NCBI GenBank assembly: GCA_003991915.1
Contig: RQTK01000002.1
Coordinates: forward strand, 1,557,868-1,621,867
Source of the DNA: Elysia chlorotica
Taxonomy: Eukaryota; Mollusca; Gastropoda; Plakobranchidae
Direction of reading: 5' to 3'
Length of the DNA: 64,000 nt
Positions 37,905 through 50,345 of this stretch are shown here, in pieces. How positions within the stretch are numbered: the first letter of the stretch is position 1; the number at the start of each line of letters is the position of its first letter. The notes beneath the pieces were generated by a model that saw only the letters and a program-made list of their open reading frames with translations, did not search any database and had not been told where the DNA came from. A program made the translations under genes and the position numbers.

Positions 37905-38567
37905 CNNNNNNNNCTCCCCCTCCCCCCCCCCCCCCCCCCTTTTCCCTGCCTCCCCTCCTCTTTCCCGTCTATCTAAGTTCAGAAAATTTGGCATGTCGTG
38001 GTGGCAAAGCTGTGACATGGAAAGTTATTACAAAGACCCTGTTAACTATTTATTAGTGAGATCGACTGATACTTTTCTAATTATACGGTCTCATTTTGTG
38101 ACATTGTTACTTCCCGCAGTATAGACTTCTAAGTTTCCAAAGCAAATTCATAAGCCAAGGTAAAAACAGGTGTTTTTTTTTTAGTTTGTTCAAATACATA
38201 TAGATGAGCATGAGAATCAACAAATTGAACATGAGACTCGACAGGCATAAAACAAATTTGTGAACTTTGAATATCTTCCAGGTTCCCAAAAAATTCATGC
38301 TACATGTACTTTGATGCTTTCTTTTTTTCAGCTGGAGTCCTCCTGTCAATCCAGTCAGGTGACATAAGTCAGCACCCTCTAGTGGGCAACTCCAATGATG
38401 ATGAATCAGCTCTGTCCCAGGTGACATTTCAAAGAGCTGATCAGACAGAAGGGGCAGACAGCTCTTTACCAGGCTCATCCCCAGAGACTATTGGAAGCGC
38501 TGTTCAAAATGGTTTCCCGCTACATAATCGGAATAATCGACGACGGAACAGAAATTTGATCTTGTGA
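20527..38567 (+). CDS. PGAP6: TMEM8/PGAP6-family GPI-processing membrane protein (13 coding exons)
   Basis: Thirteen coding exons join in phase to 794 residues (human TMEM8A has about 771). Residues 1-21 are a signal peptide. Residues 22-443 are a Cys-containing ectodomain rich in N-glycosylation sites. Residues 466-501 are an EGF-like module with six Cys and GWRGYGC. From about 515 follows a seven-helix CREST domain with NMFFSTFYHACD (Ser553, His557, Asp560) and VHSTWH (His690, His694), the Ser/His/Asp/His/His set of the CREST hydrolase superfamily. Human TMEM8A is a surface phospholipase A2 that cleaves GPI anchors, with CRIPTO as a known target. The same role here is inferred from conserved domains and active-site residues. 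Exon 1 exists in two copies (20527-20602 and 22128-22203), one of which is used per transcript. The last exon encodes a polar tail of about 78 residues unlike the vertebrate one. Confidence 0.93.
21313..21402. repeat. foldback element, copy 2
   Basis: Left arm CAAGTACAACGTCGTGGTAG plus CTTATGA, and right arm TTGCAAGCTACCACAATG plus TTGTACTTAC. About 28-bp arms pair with five or six mismatches around a loop of roughly 32 nt. Confidence 0.8.
22128..22203 (+). CDS. PGAP6: PGAP6 exon 1B (signal peptide, unit B copy)
   Basis: Acceptor CTTCTTTTCAG, start codon at 22140, donor GTAAGT, phase 1. It encodes the same 21-residue leader as exon 1A except LQFLS in place of LQLLS. It lies nearest to exon 2. 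Confidence 0.85.
22951..23134 (+). CDS. PGAP6: PGAP6 exon 2
   Basis: Acceptor CTTTTGAACAG, donor GTAAGT, phase 1 in and 2 out. Residues 22-83, starting [19 protein letters not shown]: the mature N terminus with the glycosylation site NIS. Confidence 0.9.
24379..24583 (+). CDS. PGAP6: PGAP6 exon 3
   Basis: Acceptor ACTTCTCCAG, donor GTAAGA, phase 0 out. Residues 83-151, with [18 protein letters not shown] and [17 protein letters not shown], the latter matching the conserved ectodomain block of the family. Confidence 0.9.
25443..25513. repeat. (CT)n microsatellite in PGAP6 intron 3
   Basis: About 35 CT units inside a longer pyrimidine-rich stretch (25310-25560). Confidence 0.95.
26018..26101 (+). 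CDS. PGAP6: PGAP6 exon 4 (28-codon small exon)
   Basis: Acceptor ATATCTTTCAAG, phase 0 on both sides. It encodes [17 protein letters not shown] then [11 protein letters not shown], residues 152-179. It aligns with GLSPTC.Y.F in human TMEM8A, which would otherwise be missing between exons 3 and 5. The donor CAG|GTGGAC is weak. A stop follows 6 codons downstream, so splicing must occur about here. Confidence 0.8.
27552..27707 (+). CDS. PGAP6: PGAP6 exon 5
   Basis: Acceptor GCAGTTTCCAG, donor GTAAGA, phase 0 on both sides. Residues 180-231 ([20 protein letters not shown] and on), with Cys-rich pairs and NIS and NGS sites. Confidence 0.9.
29191..29284 (+). CDS. PGAP6: PGAP6 exon 6
   Basis: Acceptor TTTGTTGACAG, donor GTTTGT, phase 0 in and 1 out. 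Residues 232-263 ([27 protein letters not shown]), a short beta-rich ectodomain segment. Confidence 0.88.
29556..29887 (+). CDS. PGAP6: PGAP6 exon 7
   Basis: Acceptor CGAAATTTCAG, donor GTATTA, phase 1 in and 0 out. Residues 263-373, with a Ser/Pro-rich linker, then [20 protein letters not shown] and the [10 protein letters not shown] block. Confidence 0.9.
30475..30686 (+). CDS. PGAP6: PGAP6 exon 8
   Basis: Acceptor TTATTTTTAG, donor GTAAAA, phase 0 in and 2 out. Residues 374-444, ending [15 protein letters not shown], the conserved strand before the EGF module. Confidence 0.9.
31559..31710 (+). CDS. PGAP6: PGAP6 exon 9
   Basis: Acceptor GCCCTCAACAG, donor GTGAGT, phase 2 in and 1 out. Residues 444-495, with five of the six EGF cysteines (466, 471, 477, 490, 492) in [13 protein letters not shown] and ACDC. 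Confidence 0.93.
32095..32273 (+). CDS. PGAP6: PGAP6 exon 10
   Basis: Acceptor CATGCTGCAG, donor GTAACT, phase 1 in and 0 out. Residues 495-554: end of the EGF module (GWRGYGCND), first transmembrane helix, and [10 protein letters not shown] with the CREST Ser553. Confidence 0.93.
32441..32660 (+). mobile_element. LINE 3' fragment in PGAP6 intron 10
   Basis: The frame [14 protein letters not shown] followed by broken frames resembles the LHWLPV segment after the reverse-transcriptase domain of Jockey/CR1-like LINEs. Only this region is recognisable, so the fragment is 5'-truncated and decayed. Confidence 0.6.
33538..33722. repeat. (TAC/TGC/CAC)n trinucleotide repeat in PGAP6 intron 10
   Basis: About 60 triplets of CTG, CTA and CCA types. 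The poly-Val minus-strand frame is an artefact. Confidence 0.93.
34547..34810 (+). CDS. PGAP6: PGAP6 exon 11
   Basis: Acceptor TGTTTTTTAAG, donor GTATGT, phase 0 on both sides. Residues 555-642, starting FYHACD (His557, Asp560), then [15 protein letters not shown] and three hydrophobic helices. Confidence 0.93.
35372..35437. repeat. 33-bp tandem duplication in PGAP6 intron 11
   Basis: Two units containing TGAGGCACTTGTATTTGGCC then AATTTTGTTAT, identical over nearly the full period. Confidence 0.9.
35580..36112 (+). mobile_element. LINE 3' fragment in PGAP6 intron 11
   Basis: Near the end the frames read [20 protein letters not shown] then [17 protein letters not shown]. This fits the C-terminal pattern of non-LTR polyproteins (a basic GR.R.SW segment, then ARDR.W). 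The upstream part is full of stops. A T/G-rich low-complexity stretch follows at 36150-36210. Confidence 0.5.
36685..36907 (+). CDS. PGAP6: PGAP6 exon 12
   Basis: Acceptor AAATTTCTAG, donor GTAGGA, phase 0 in and 1 out. Residues 643-717, with the last helices and [13 protein letters not shown] carrying His690 and His694. Confidence 0.93.
37249..37299. repeat. (GA)n microsatellite in PGAP6 intron 12
   Basis: About 25 GA units with one GACAGA interruption. Confidence 0.95.
37838..37940. repeat. (CT)n tract with 8-N assembly gap and poly-C run
   Basis: CT dinucleotides run to 37905, eight Ns occupy 37906-37913, and a CTCCCCCTCC plus poly-C run continues to about 37938. The true length of the tract is unknown because of the gap. 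Confidence 0.9.
37970..38185 (+). repeat. interspersed repeat, + copy (partner at 44.40-44.60 kb)
   Basis: Shares CATGGAAAGTTATTACA, CATTTTGTGACATTGTTACT, TAGACTTCTAA and GGTAAAAACAGGT with the reverse complement of 44400-44600. It directly follows the CT/C tract in PGAP6 intron 12. Class unknown. Confidence 0.75.
38332..38567 (+). CDS. PGAP6: PGAP6 exon 13 (C-terminal tail)
   Basis: Acceptor CTTTTTTTCAG, phase 1 in, stop TGA at 38565. Residues 717-794 form a polar tail with many Ser, Asp and Gln, ending in a basic cluster NNRRRNRN and LIL. The tail has no recognised domain. Confidence 0.85.
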
Positions 38568-41254
38568 TTATCTCACTGGTCAATGTCACTAAATGATGGA
38601 AAATACTTCATTGAATATGCAAGGCACTTAATTTATAAGTTTCCTGATCTATCTTAAACTTGATACACAGGACCTTCCCAAGAGCTGCTACCTTGTCCTG
38701 CTCCACTATTTTTCCCAAAATATATACTTATATTTGGTGCTAACAAACCTTTATCTGTCCAACACGGTCCAATATATCTTTATTTCAATACTGTCTAAAA
38801 TTATTGGTTACGTCTTTTTGAGAAAAATGATCTCTCTGAGATGTTTTTGAGGAACCTTGGCTATACTAGACCTTTTTTACATAACCTGATTTTTTGTTGT
38901 TGTTGTCATTATTGATATAAAATGTGTGACTTTGGCCATAAACGAGTTATATTCTTTACATAGAAATAATGTACATGTAGTGAGAACTTGACACAGAAAT
39001 GGTGTAATAATTTTGTTAATTTACATGTTGACTGGACAATTTAATTTTTTTTTAGTTTATGAAACTTGAAAGGGTTTTGTAATATCAATACTGAAAAAAT
39101 GACATATTTTATATGGAATTTTATGCATATTTTTTCGGCTAATGAGGTTTGATGGTGGCATATCCTGAGTGATTATTAATGAACCAAACATATTTTAACC
39201 AATGCTATACTTTTTTCTAGTATTTCTACAATTTCCAGTCATCAAAATTTCATATTAACTATTTATGCTGCATTTTCTAGCTTTTGTTTTGTTATTTGCT
39301 TGTGGGTTTTTTTCTTTCTTTTGTTTTTGTTTTTGTTTTTCAATCCTTGGCTATAAATCAAACTTATGGGACAAATTTCCATGACTCAAAACGAAATACT
39401 GTTTTGTTTCAAGAAAAAGGTTTTCAGTTTCGTGGAAAGGGAATGGTATTTGATAATCTAACTGAAAAGAAACTCTAAACAAAAGGGCTGAGATATAGAA
39501 GGACATTTTCTATACTAAAATTAGAAAGTATTTTTGGTCTAAGCTATCATTTTTCCTGTAGAAAAAGTTAATAATACTTTGTAACAGGAGCTTTATACAA
39601 TGATTTAGATTTATGAAAAGTGAGAGATGCCGAAAAATATTTCAAAACATAGCTCCTATTAACTTTTTGTATTTTTACAAGCCTGTGTCTGAATGCTATC
39701 TTTTTAGGGTATGGGCAATAAGGGAAATAGTAAAAAGAAGAAAAAAGTATTTGTATAGTAATTAGTATGCAACAGAGCTTGGTTTGTTTGATTTGTTAAT
39801 TTAGCCTGCTCATATCACGGTCTATCTGGCCTTGTCTGTGCAGCAAACAAGTTCGTAGGAGGCAGAGTATGTCTTGAAAAATTAAGACCCCAAAATTGCC
39901 ATCTATGGATGAATTGAATCTTTAAATTATTTCCCTTTGAACATCAGGGCTGCCATTCAAATGTTACCAATGCTCAGAGTAAGAGGGGAGGAGTAGAAGT
40001 CATCATCATTCAAATATTTTTTCTACAGCTTGAAGGTTAGTTCTTATCACATGGTTGTATTTTCATTTTTATCCTTTCCATTTTCTTAAAACTTTCCAGC
40101 AAATAATAAATATAATCAGAGAAAGATCAAGCCTATGCATCTGTTGCTTTCTTACTGATATCTTTTTCTTTAAACTTAACACAAATGAAAAGAGATTATA
40201 CTTTGGATTGCTGATTAATCAAAATAAAACTTTTCCATGGCATTTGAAACCTTCCTCTCCCCTTTCTCAATTAAGGACCTATACTTTTAAGCCTTCTAAT
40301 TGTGCTCTTTGCTTTTAGAAATTTTCAATTGCCACCTGAAACTATTTTCATTTTTAGAAATATTTGACACTAAATTGAATGAAAGAGTTTGTGCTTATAA
40401 CGTGACAATCACGCGATCTACAATCCATGATTTTAAAAGCTCTATTATACAAACAGTTAAATATTTCTTTTTGTAATGTACACTTTTTGATTTCATCCCT
40501 TTTTTTTATTTGTTTATACAGTCTATGGAGCACTCATTATTTTAAATTTATTTGCCTCTTTTTCTGGCCTTTCCCTTAACCAAAAGCAAACTAAATATTA
40601 CAGCACTATCACTATTAAAGTTGCAATACACGAGAAAATTTTTTTTTTTTATTCATAAAGAAAATTAATGTGGAACATATGAGAGAGTTTTACATACATA
40701 TTTAATTATGATTGAATGGATGATGACCAGACACTCTCAACAGCACATCAAATTATTTTTGATATGTCAATGTCAATCTTCTTAATCTCTATACTTATTT
40801 TAAGGTATTTAAAATGTTATGCAAGGTAATATTTTTTTTACACAAACCTTTACATTGATGTCCTTGAAGTGGCTAAGCCACTGCAGCCTTTTTATAATAT
40901 TTATGTATGTTTATATGGCTTTATATATCTTTTGTGTGTGTGTGTGTGTGTGTGATTTTTGGTGTTTTACTATGATAGTTAATAATATTCATGTAAAATA
41001 AAATGTGAGGTTGAAAGAGTTAACTTTGTTTCTTGTGGACGAAAGAATAAGATTATGCACAACTATACAAGTGTATGATGTCTGCACTGCCTAGAGTAGG
41101 CACTCTGTTTACTGTAGCTCTTCCCATTACAATCATACAGATTCTTGTGTAAATTTGGTCGAGGAAATTGTTTTGTTTTTATCAAGCATAAAATGCTCTA
41201 GCGGACATAATTAAGACTTTTTCCCCCCAAATTGAACTTTTATTTTTTTCTTAA
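38568..41254 (+). other. PGAP6 3' untranslated region and flank
   Basis: AT-rich with no further exon. A good poly-A signal, AATAAA, lies at 40997-41002 just after a (GT)n run at about 40935-40953, so a 3' UTR of up to 2.4 kb is possible. The true end is not decided by sequence. Confidence 0.4.
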
Positions 41255-41965
41255 ACCAGTAGGTGTCAGACAGGGCTGTGTACTCTCCCCTTACCTATTA
41301 TCCTCCTACACAGAAAAATTCATTCATAGCTTTGAAAGATATCTAGGAATTAAAGAAGAAGGAGGGCATGGCATTATCAACTTGAGATATGCAGAGGACA
41401 CTTCACGGTGAAGAAGAGAGAAGTCAGAAATGATTAAAATTATGTAGTAAAAGAGAAAAGACAGAAGTAATAATCATCAGTCCGAAGACGAACCCTCCAA
41501 GAGTGAAACAAAAGGAACTAAACTCACTCAGTGTGACCAATTCAAATACTTGGTACTACTGAAATCACATCAAGAATGGTACAGGCAAAACAAAGTTTCC
41601 AGTAAATGATGCAGTCGTAATAAACAAGTGCATCTCCATTCATACAAAATGAAGAGCCCTTTAGTGCTATATTTAACCCAATATAGACGCCACACTTTTA
41701 CAATCTCAAAATAAACCCACAAGAATGTTTAGAATCTCCTGGATACATTCTTACAGTATATAAGAAAAATATTCAGTTCGTAGACACTAAGAAATGTTTT
41801 TTTTTACATATGATGAAAAGAGAAAAGTAGTAACATCCTATGAAAACTGAAATGATTGAAGGGAAACGCATGCAAGAAAAGATGGTGGACGGACTAACAA
41901 TAAGGATGAATGTCGAGGTGACAGAGGCACATAAAGCAGCAAAGAATATAATAAAGCATGATTTT
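41255..41965 (+). mobile_element. LINE fragment, reverse-transcriptase and C-terminal parts
   Basis: Opens with GVRQGCVLSPYLLSSYTEKF and LGIKEEGGHGIINLRYAEDT (the palm box, with AED where active elements have ADD). About 400 bp later come TRMFRISWIHS and EGKR.Q-type basic segments, the usual LINE C-terminal region. Multiple stops and an internal loss of sequence make it a dead, 5'-truncated copy. It looks like the same family as 12.66-12.89 kb. Confidence 0.8.
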
Positions 41966-42088
41966 TGATGGATGGAGATATATTACTCAAGTTTTAACCA
42001 GCAAAGGATTGGGAAGTGTAGAGGCACATGATCGCCAACGCTTTAAAGCGTGGTTTTTGATGGATGCAGATATATATTACTTAAGTTA
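41950..42088. repeat. direct repeat pair around TTTTTGATGGATG
   Basis: About 40 bp at 41950-41992 (AAAGCATGATTTTTGATGGA) recur at 42045-42088 (AAAGCGTGGTTTTTGATGGA), with about 50 bp between. It lies at the 3' edge of the LINE fragment. Confidence 0.7.
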
Positions 42089-44671
<2,583 letters not shown>

Positions 44672-44679
44672 ATAATTAA

Positions 44680-45330
44680 ATTAGATATTATACATAGGGT
44701 AATTAACTAATCGGTTAATGACACAATATTGCACGCACTCTTTTGTCAGGCGTATTAACATAAAAAATCGTTAGTCTTATCCAAAGATTGTGAATGGAAT
44801 ACTAAGAAGGCTCGAGAGTAAAAAAAAAATGGATCATCCATAAAATAACATTAGTGGCTTTGTTAATACTCTTGTAATTGCAAAACCCACTTTATCTTCA
44901 GCAAGTCCACATTGTGGAGTACCCATGTCATAAAATATCAATGAACCAAGACAAAAAGAGATAAGTTAGAACTTTGGCCATGTGCATTATGGCTGGAAAA
45001 TAATTACCTCTGTCCAAAGCACAGAGGATGGTAATTATATTGTATGACGTCCAGATTGGCGGAAAAACTACCACAATTGATAACACGGTTGTGTGAGAGG
45101 AGCTTTGAACTTTTGCATAAAATCAATGATTGACTATCTTGTAAACTATCCCCTCATCTAAGGCTAGTAAGCAGAGAATATTTTTCCAAACATAACCGCC
45201 TATTAAACAGTCTTCATTTTTTGTGACCTTAACTTGGAAGTTATCATAGCTCTTGCTATGCCAACGTTGTTGTTTTTGTTTTTTTTTTTGTTTGTTTTTT
45301 TTCCCTAACAATAGCATTTTTATCGTTTGC
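44680..45330. other. intergenic, nothing recognised
   Basis: AT-rich. No gene supported. Confidence 0.5.
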
Positions 45331-45383
45331 TCTCTCTCTCTCTCTCTCTCTCTATGTTGCTCTCTCTGTTTTATCTCTTACGT

Positions 45384-45460
<77 letters not shown>

Positions 45461-45474
45461 CCTCTCTTTTTTCT

Positions 45475-45530
<56 letters not shown>
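45331..45530. repeat. interrupted (CT)n microsatellite, about 200 bp
   Basis: Three CT blocks separated by TATGTTGC and TTTTATC-type interruptions. Confidence 0.96.
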
Positions 45531-45534
<4 letters not shown>

Positions 45535-45973
45535 CTAGTTTTTGTATCTAATAAATCAACCTTTTAATAAGCCCATTTATGCATGATTTCGAAGTTTTGG
45601 ATTGTCAAAATTATATCTTCTTGAACGGGACAGTGGGGACATTCGTATGATACTTTCTATTTAACCATTGAACATTCAGCTAAAAAAGTTATTAGACAAT
45701 TCAGACAATGTTTCATCTAGATTATTTTTGTGGATACTAATAAATTACTGCAGTGAACTCATGTCAACCATAAATCAGTGGTGTCGAGAGATTAGCCTAT
45801 TTGTCCAAGGCAGTTATGGACCGACTTCACCTTTAAGTAATGACAAAGAATGTCCCCTTTTCACTGACTTTAACAAAAGACTCCTAATCCCTGTAATTGT
45901 ACTGTGGTGTGCTTTTGCTGAATATTGTGTCGCAAATTTCATAACAAACACAGCACAACAGAATTTATTTGTC

Positions 45974-46009
45974 TGTGGGGATGTTGAAACTAACCTAGGT
46001 CCTTCCCCG
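45974..46009 (+). other. 2A-like motif in the LINE N-terminal frame
   Basis: Reads CGDVETNLGPSP. The ribosome-skipping 2A consensus is D-V/I-E-x-N-P-G-P, known in several non-LTR elements with GDVETNPGP-type sequences. Here Pro is replaced by Leu before Gly-Pro, which is expected to abolish skipping, in line with the decay of the whole element. Confidence 0.75.
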
Positions 46010-48576
46010 TAAAGCTCCTGCAGTATCGACGCATCCGACTCCAAACCACTGCGGAGAGTACCTGTATGAAAAACGTGAACGATCTAGTTACAACTTACTG
46101 TATCCCCTCTAAGGAAGGTATTAAACGAGTTGAAAGAATGTGTAGCCGAGTGAGATAAGGAGATAGCATCAATCACGTATCTCATCGAAAATCAATAGCT
46201 TGACATTGGTTCTCATCATGAAATTCTGAACAGCGCACACGACCTTTTGAGGTAGAACTTACGACTTATTTCAAGGTTACAAAAAATTATCCACTCCTGC
46301 TAGAAAGTTATCCAAACATAGCCGCTATTCAGGAGGAATCATCGTGTATGTGAGAAACTCTGTAGCCAACGTTGTTGCTGAAATGAAAAAACGACCTGGA
46401 CAATGTCATCACAGTGAAGTTTAATCTACTTAATGACTACACTCGCGATGTTATTCATTTTCAGCTTACATTCCCCCATACCAGTTGCCTCATTATGCAA
46501 CCTTAACTGTGAAAATGGAATTAAAATCTTAGAAAACTATGTGAGTCGACTCAAGCTCTTATGTAAAGAACCCAGCTGAATTATTTGTGGTGATGTAAAC
46601 GCCCGCACCTCGAATGCACAGCCCTTGGTGGACCCATGAGTATAAGACAAATTTCTTGACAACATACCCCCACTGCTCAATACGGAGACTTAAAAAGACA
46701 ATCACAAGATATAACATCAAATGCTTTTTGGCAACAGTCTTCTAGACACGTTTACTGAACTCGAATTAGTCATTCTTAATAGTATGACGGATGGAGATGC
46801 AAAGGGAGCTTTCACCTTTGTCTCTACGTATGGAAATAGCGTGATTGATTATTTCTGTGTGTCTGAATGTTTATTGTATTGCAAAAACGTTCTTCAATTT
46901 ATATGTACACAGTCGTATTGGTTCTTGGCACTTGCCAGTCTACTTTCAATATCTTGTGATACGAGTCAGACTTTCAGAAAAATGATTATGTAGCCTATAA
47001 AAGTCATGAATAAATAGTTTGTGATCAGGAGAAAAGCCAAGGCTTTGTCACTGAGTTAACATCACCGTTCCGACAAGCAACATTAGAGAACCTTAACAAA
47101 CTAGTAGACACAAGTTCGGACCTTGCTGTTAACAATTTCACTACTATGCTTTGCGATTGTGCCCGTTCCGTGAAGAAAAATATAACAACTAGTCGTGGAA
47201 TCTCATTTTAAAAATTAAATTGGTTTGATAAAGAGTGCCTTGCGAGTAAGTAAAGAGTCAGGAAATATCTACGTAAATATCGTGAAACATTAAAACAGCT
47301 TTATAAACACTTAACTACCTGACACTCAGAGCTCAGTCTAAGCCCCTTTTGAAAAAATATAAGAGATCTGTATTCGTCAGATAAGTTTTCTCTTTATGTA
47401 AAAAACTTGAAAAACTCATCCAACTTTTGTCGAGAAATTAAATTACTTCCGAGGAAAGTTACTCAAATTAATATTAAGATTGATTAGTGGTATACTTTCT
47501 TGCAAGCAGCTTTTAGAGAATGGTTCTCTACCATCGACTATATGCCCTCTAAACCGTGACAGTGAAACAGTTTTCAAAAGGCATTCATTGGTTACAGTCT
47601 AAGCGTACACATGACCTCAAAGGTTACAGTAATTGTTTCGACTCAGTTAATAGACAAGCACTTCTAAACATTTTGAATCGAAACGGGGCCTCATGCAAAC
47701 TGCTGAATGCAGTAAAAGAAAAAAAAACAACCAAGTGTCATCAGCCGTAAAAAAGTTCGAAATATCAGAGTATTTTGAGTGCCCTGTTGGCGTTAGACAA
47801 GGATGTCCCCTAAGTCCACTATTTTTCTGCATATTTATTAAAGAATTGTCACTCAGTGTATGTAGAAAATCAAGCATGAGATAAACAGATCCTACATCAT
47901 CTTCTATTCGCCGATGACTCAATACTTGTTTCTGACACCGTAGTAAGACTCCAGCAAAAGCTTGGTACGCTACGCAACCAGACTTCAAGATTGGGACTAT
48001 CAGTCAATATCGATAAAAACAAAATAGTAGGGTTTTTTTTATTATAAAAGGGGGTTACCCTTATGAAAATATGAAGTAAATATGAAATCTGGGTTTACAT
48101 AGATACACCAATTTGAAAAACTCATCCAACTTTTGGCGAGAAATGAAATAATTACTTCCTAGTAAAGTTACTCAAAGCAATAATATTAAGATTGATAAGT
48201 GCTATACTTTTCCAAAGACATTTTCCAGTTAAATAACACAGATCCACCAATCTGTTTAAAAGATCTAATTTTTAACTCGTACAAATATCTTGGAATAAAA
48301 TTTACGTCTGGTATGAGCTCTCACAAATTACACTTCAACGCTAGTAAGCAAGACCAAACAGGTAAGTTATGAATTAACAAAATGTCTGAGAGTTTAACAT
48401 GTCTGGATATAAAAATATTGTTTAAACTTTTTGATTCTAAAGTACAGTATTCTCTCCTATGTCAGTGAGCTATGGGGCACTCGTGAGTACACAGGAATAG
48501 AGCAAGTTCACACTACCACCACCAAACGCTTTTTAAACATTTTTTTCAATGCATTGTTCAAATACTGCTCTTTATG

Positions 48577-48580
<4 letters not shown>

Positions 48581-48641
<61 letters not shown>
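48581..48641. repeat. (GA)n microsatellite inside the LINE
   Basis: About 30 GA units interrupt the LINE between a Cys-Ile-Glu-ending segment and the RF.LHINIKIRCLKYW segment that follows in the family, so the tract grew within the element after insertion. Confidence 0.93.
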
Positions 48642-48643
<2 letters not shown>

Positions 48644-49150
48644 TTCCACTACACATTAATATTAAAATTCGCTGCTTAAAATATTGGCTAAGATTGTTAA
48701 AAATGCCATATATTTGATACCCAAACAAGCCTATCAGTGCTTTAAAAAAAAACAATGATGAGAAAGTCAAATATTGGGTAACTTATATAAAACATAATAA
48801 TGCTATGTTCAAATGGATTTGGCCATGTCTGGGTGTTTGAATATTTTGACAATTAAACTCATTTCTGCAATGTTTTTAAAATAAGACTGTGTGACGTGTT
48901 TAAGCAAACTCGGTATGCCAGTTTATCCATTGATCAAAGTACGAATATATCTGTTGATAAAGGGTTATCAATTAACCTAAAAACTGCTTTAGCAAGACTT
49001 CGGCTTGGTGTATCAGAGATGAATTGGCACATTTCAGACATTCTAAAGATACTTCTGCAAATGGGGCCAGTATACAATTTAGAAAAAGGAGATGTATATA
49101 TTAGGATATTTGATCTATGTTCATCTCTCTTAAATACTTTTCAATTATAA

Positions 49151-49699
49151 ATTGAAGTAGTTTATTTGTTCTTTTGTCAAACATTTATCTTTTTTCAAAA
49201 TAGAAGCAGATTAAGTGTCCTTGTGTCAAACAGTTATCTTTTTTCAAATGTTGCCAACTATCTCCCGCATGTGTTGAAACTAAAAAAAAACATTGATATA
49301 AGATGCCAGTCATTTGTGTGTTGAAGTTTTTGTTCCTCATTATCCTGATAAAATGAATTGTTATTTTGGGTGAATTATAATTATTCTTCCTGATTTGTGA
49401 ATGTTTATTTTTATATGTAGACGAATTACCCTGTTTGCTTTGACTGAAAACTACCAGTATTAGTTATCAAATTGTAACATTATTTATCACTAAAAGTACC
49501 AAGCATCAAAAGCTTCAGAAATTGGATAAAAGGACTGAGAGAGCTAATCAAAAGTGGAGTTTCTATTCTGCTACTTTTTTTTCTTTCACGTTGTAAAATA
49601 TTAATACTTGTCATGTTTGTAAAAGGTGAGAAGCCAATCGAATCAATATAATTGATCAATCAATCAACCAACCAATCTCTATCTATTTCTCTCCCTCCC
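49151..49699. other. intergenic, nothing recognised
   Basis: AT-rich, possibly including the LINE 3' end, ending with an AATCAATCAACCAACC-type stretch before the assembly gap. Confidence 0.4.
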
Positions 49700-49756
49700 N
49701 NNNNNNNNNNNNNNNNNNNNNNNNNNNNNNNNNNNNNNNNNNNNNNNNNNNNNNNN
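49700..49756. other. assembly gap (57 N)
   Basis: 57 Ns between CTCCCTCCC and a (CT)n run to 49790. The gap sits inside a pyrimidine microsatellite, so its true length is uncertain. Confidence 0.99.
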
Positions 49757-49792
<36 letters not shown>

Positions 49793-49905
49793 AATTGTTA
49801 CTGTTTCTGAACTTGCAACTTTAAAATCATATAAAGGAGGGAAAACACACACACACACACACACACAAACAAATAATAAAACAACAAAACAGATTTACCG
49901 AGGTG

Positions 49906-50165
49906 TCTAACTGACTTTAGTGGTAGAGCGTTGGTTTCCCAGTGTGGAGGTCCCTGACTCGACATCCACGAATGGTAAAAAATGTGTCCAATTTTGTCCT
50001 CTACTTGGTGTGTCGGTGTCAGTCCGGCAGAGACAGGAGCCATGGTGTCTTTATAGTAACGCTGTCTCTGTGTGGTAGCACGTAAAATTGTGAGACGTTA
50101 GTCTTGGGACCCATCCACAATATAGTCTACATTGTGCTGACATGTGACGTTGGGCAACAAACTCA
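49906..50165 (+). repeat. SINE copy with diverged tRNA-like head
   Basis: Head TTTAGTGGTAGAGCGTTGG (A box) and GGTCCCTGACTCGACATCC (B box). The central domain follows from GTGTCGGTGTCAGT through GAGACAGGAGCCATGG and ATCCACAATATAG to the tail GACGTTGGGCAACAAACTC. The body matches the other copies; the head is a different variant. Confidence 0.85.
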
Positions 50166-50278
50166 AACCCCTGGCTGAAGACACGGAGATTATATAATTA
50201 TCAGTGGTACAAATAAACCAGTACCGATACAGTAAGGACCTCGACATCAACAAAACGGACACCGGCAATAAACTAGAA

Positions 50279-50279
50279 T

Positions 50280-50344
<65 letters not shown>

Positions 50345-50345
50345 C
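50279..50345. repeat. (CAA)n microsatellite
   Basis: About 22 ACA/CAA triplets. Confidence 0.97.

Larger units (their letters stand above)
45668..49150 (+). mobile_element. long decayed LINE (CR1/L2-like) with endonuclease, reverse transcriptase and 2A-like motif
   Basis: Order of recognisable parts: an N-terminal frame ending FVCGDVETNLGPSP (45974-46009); an AP-endonuclease-like region with YSGGIIVYVRNSV, IICGDVNART and GNSVIDYFCVSE (46.3-46.9 kb); reverse transcriptase with LKGYSNCFDSVNRQALL, VGVRQGCPLSPLFF and LLFADDSILVSDT (47.6-47.95 kb); thumb and tail segments YKYLGIKF, SYVSELWGT and LARLRLGVSEMNWH (48.3-49.0 kb). Many stops and frameshifts are spread along it, an internal segment is duplicated, and a (GA)n tract interrupts the tail, so it is inactive. 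The FADD catalytic box is intact. The clade is inferred from the overall motif style. Confidence 0.88.
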
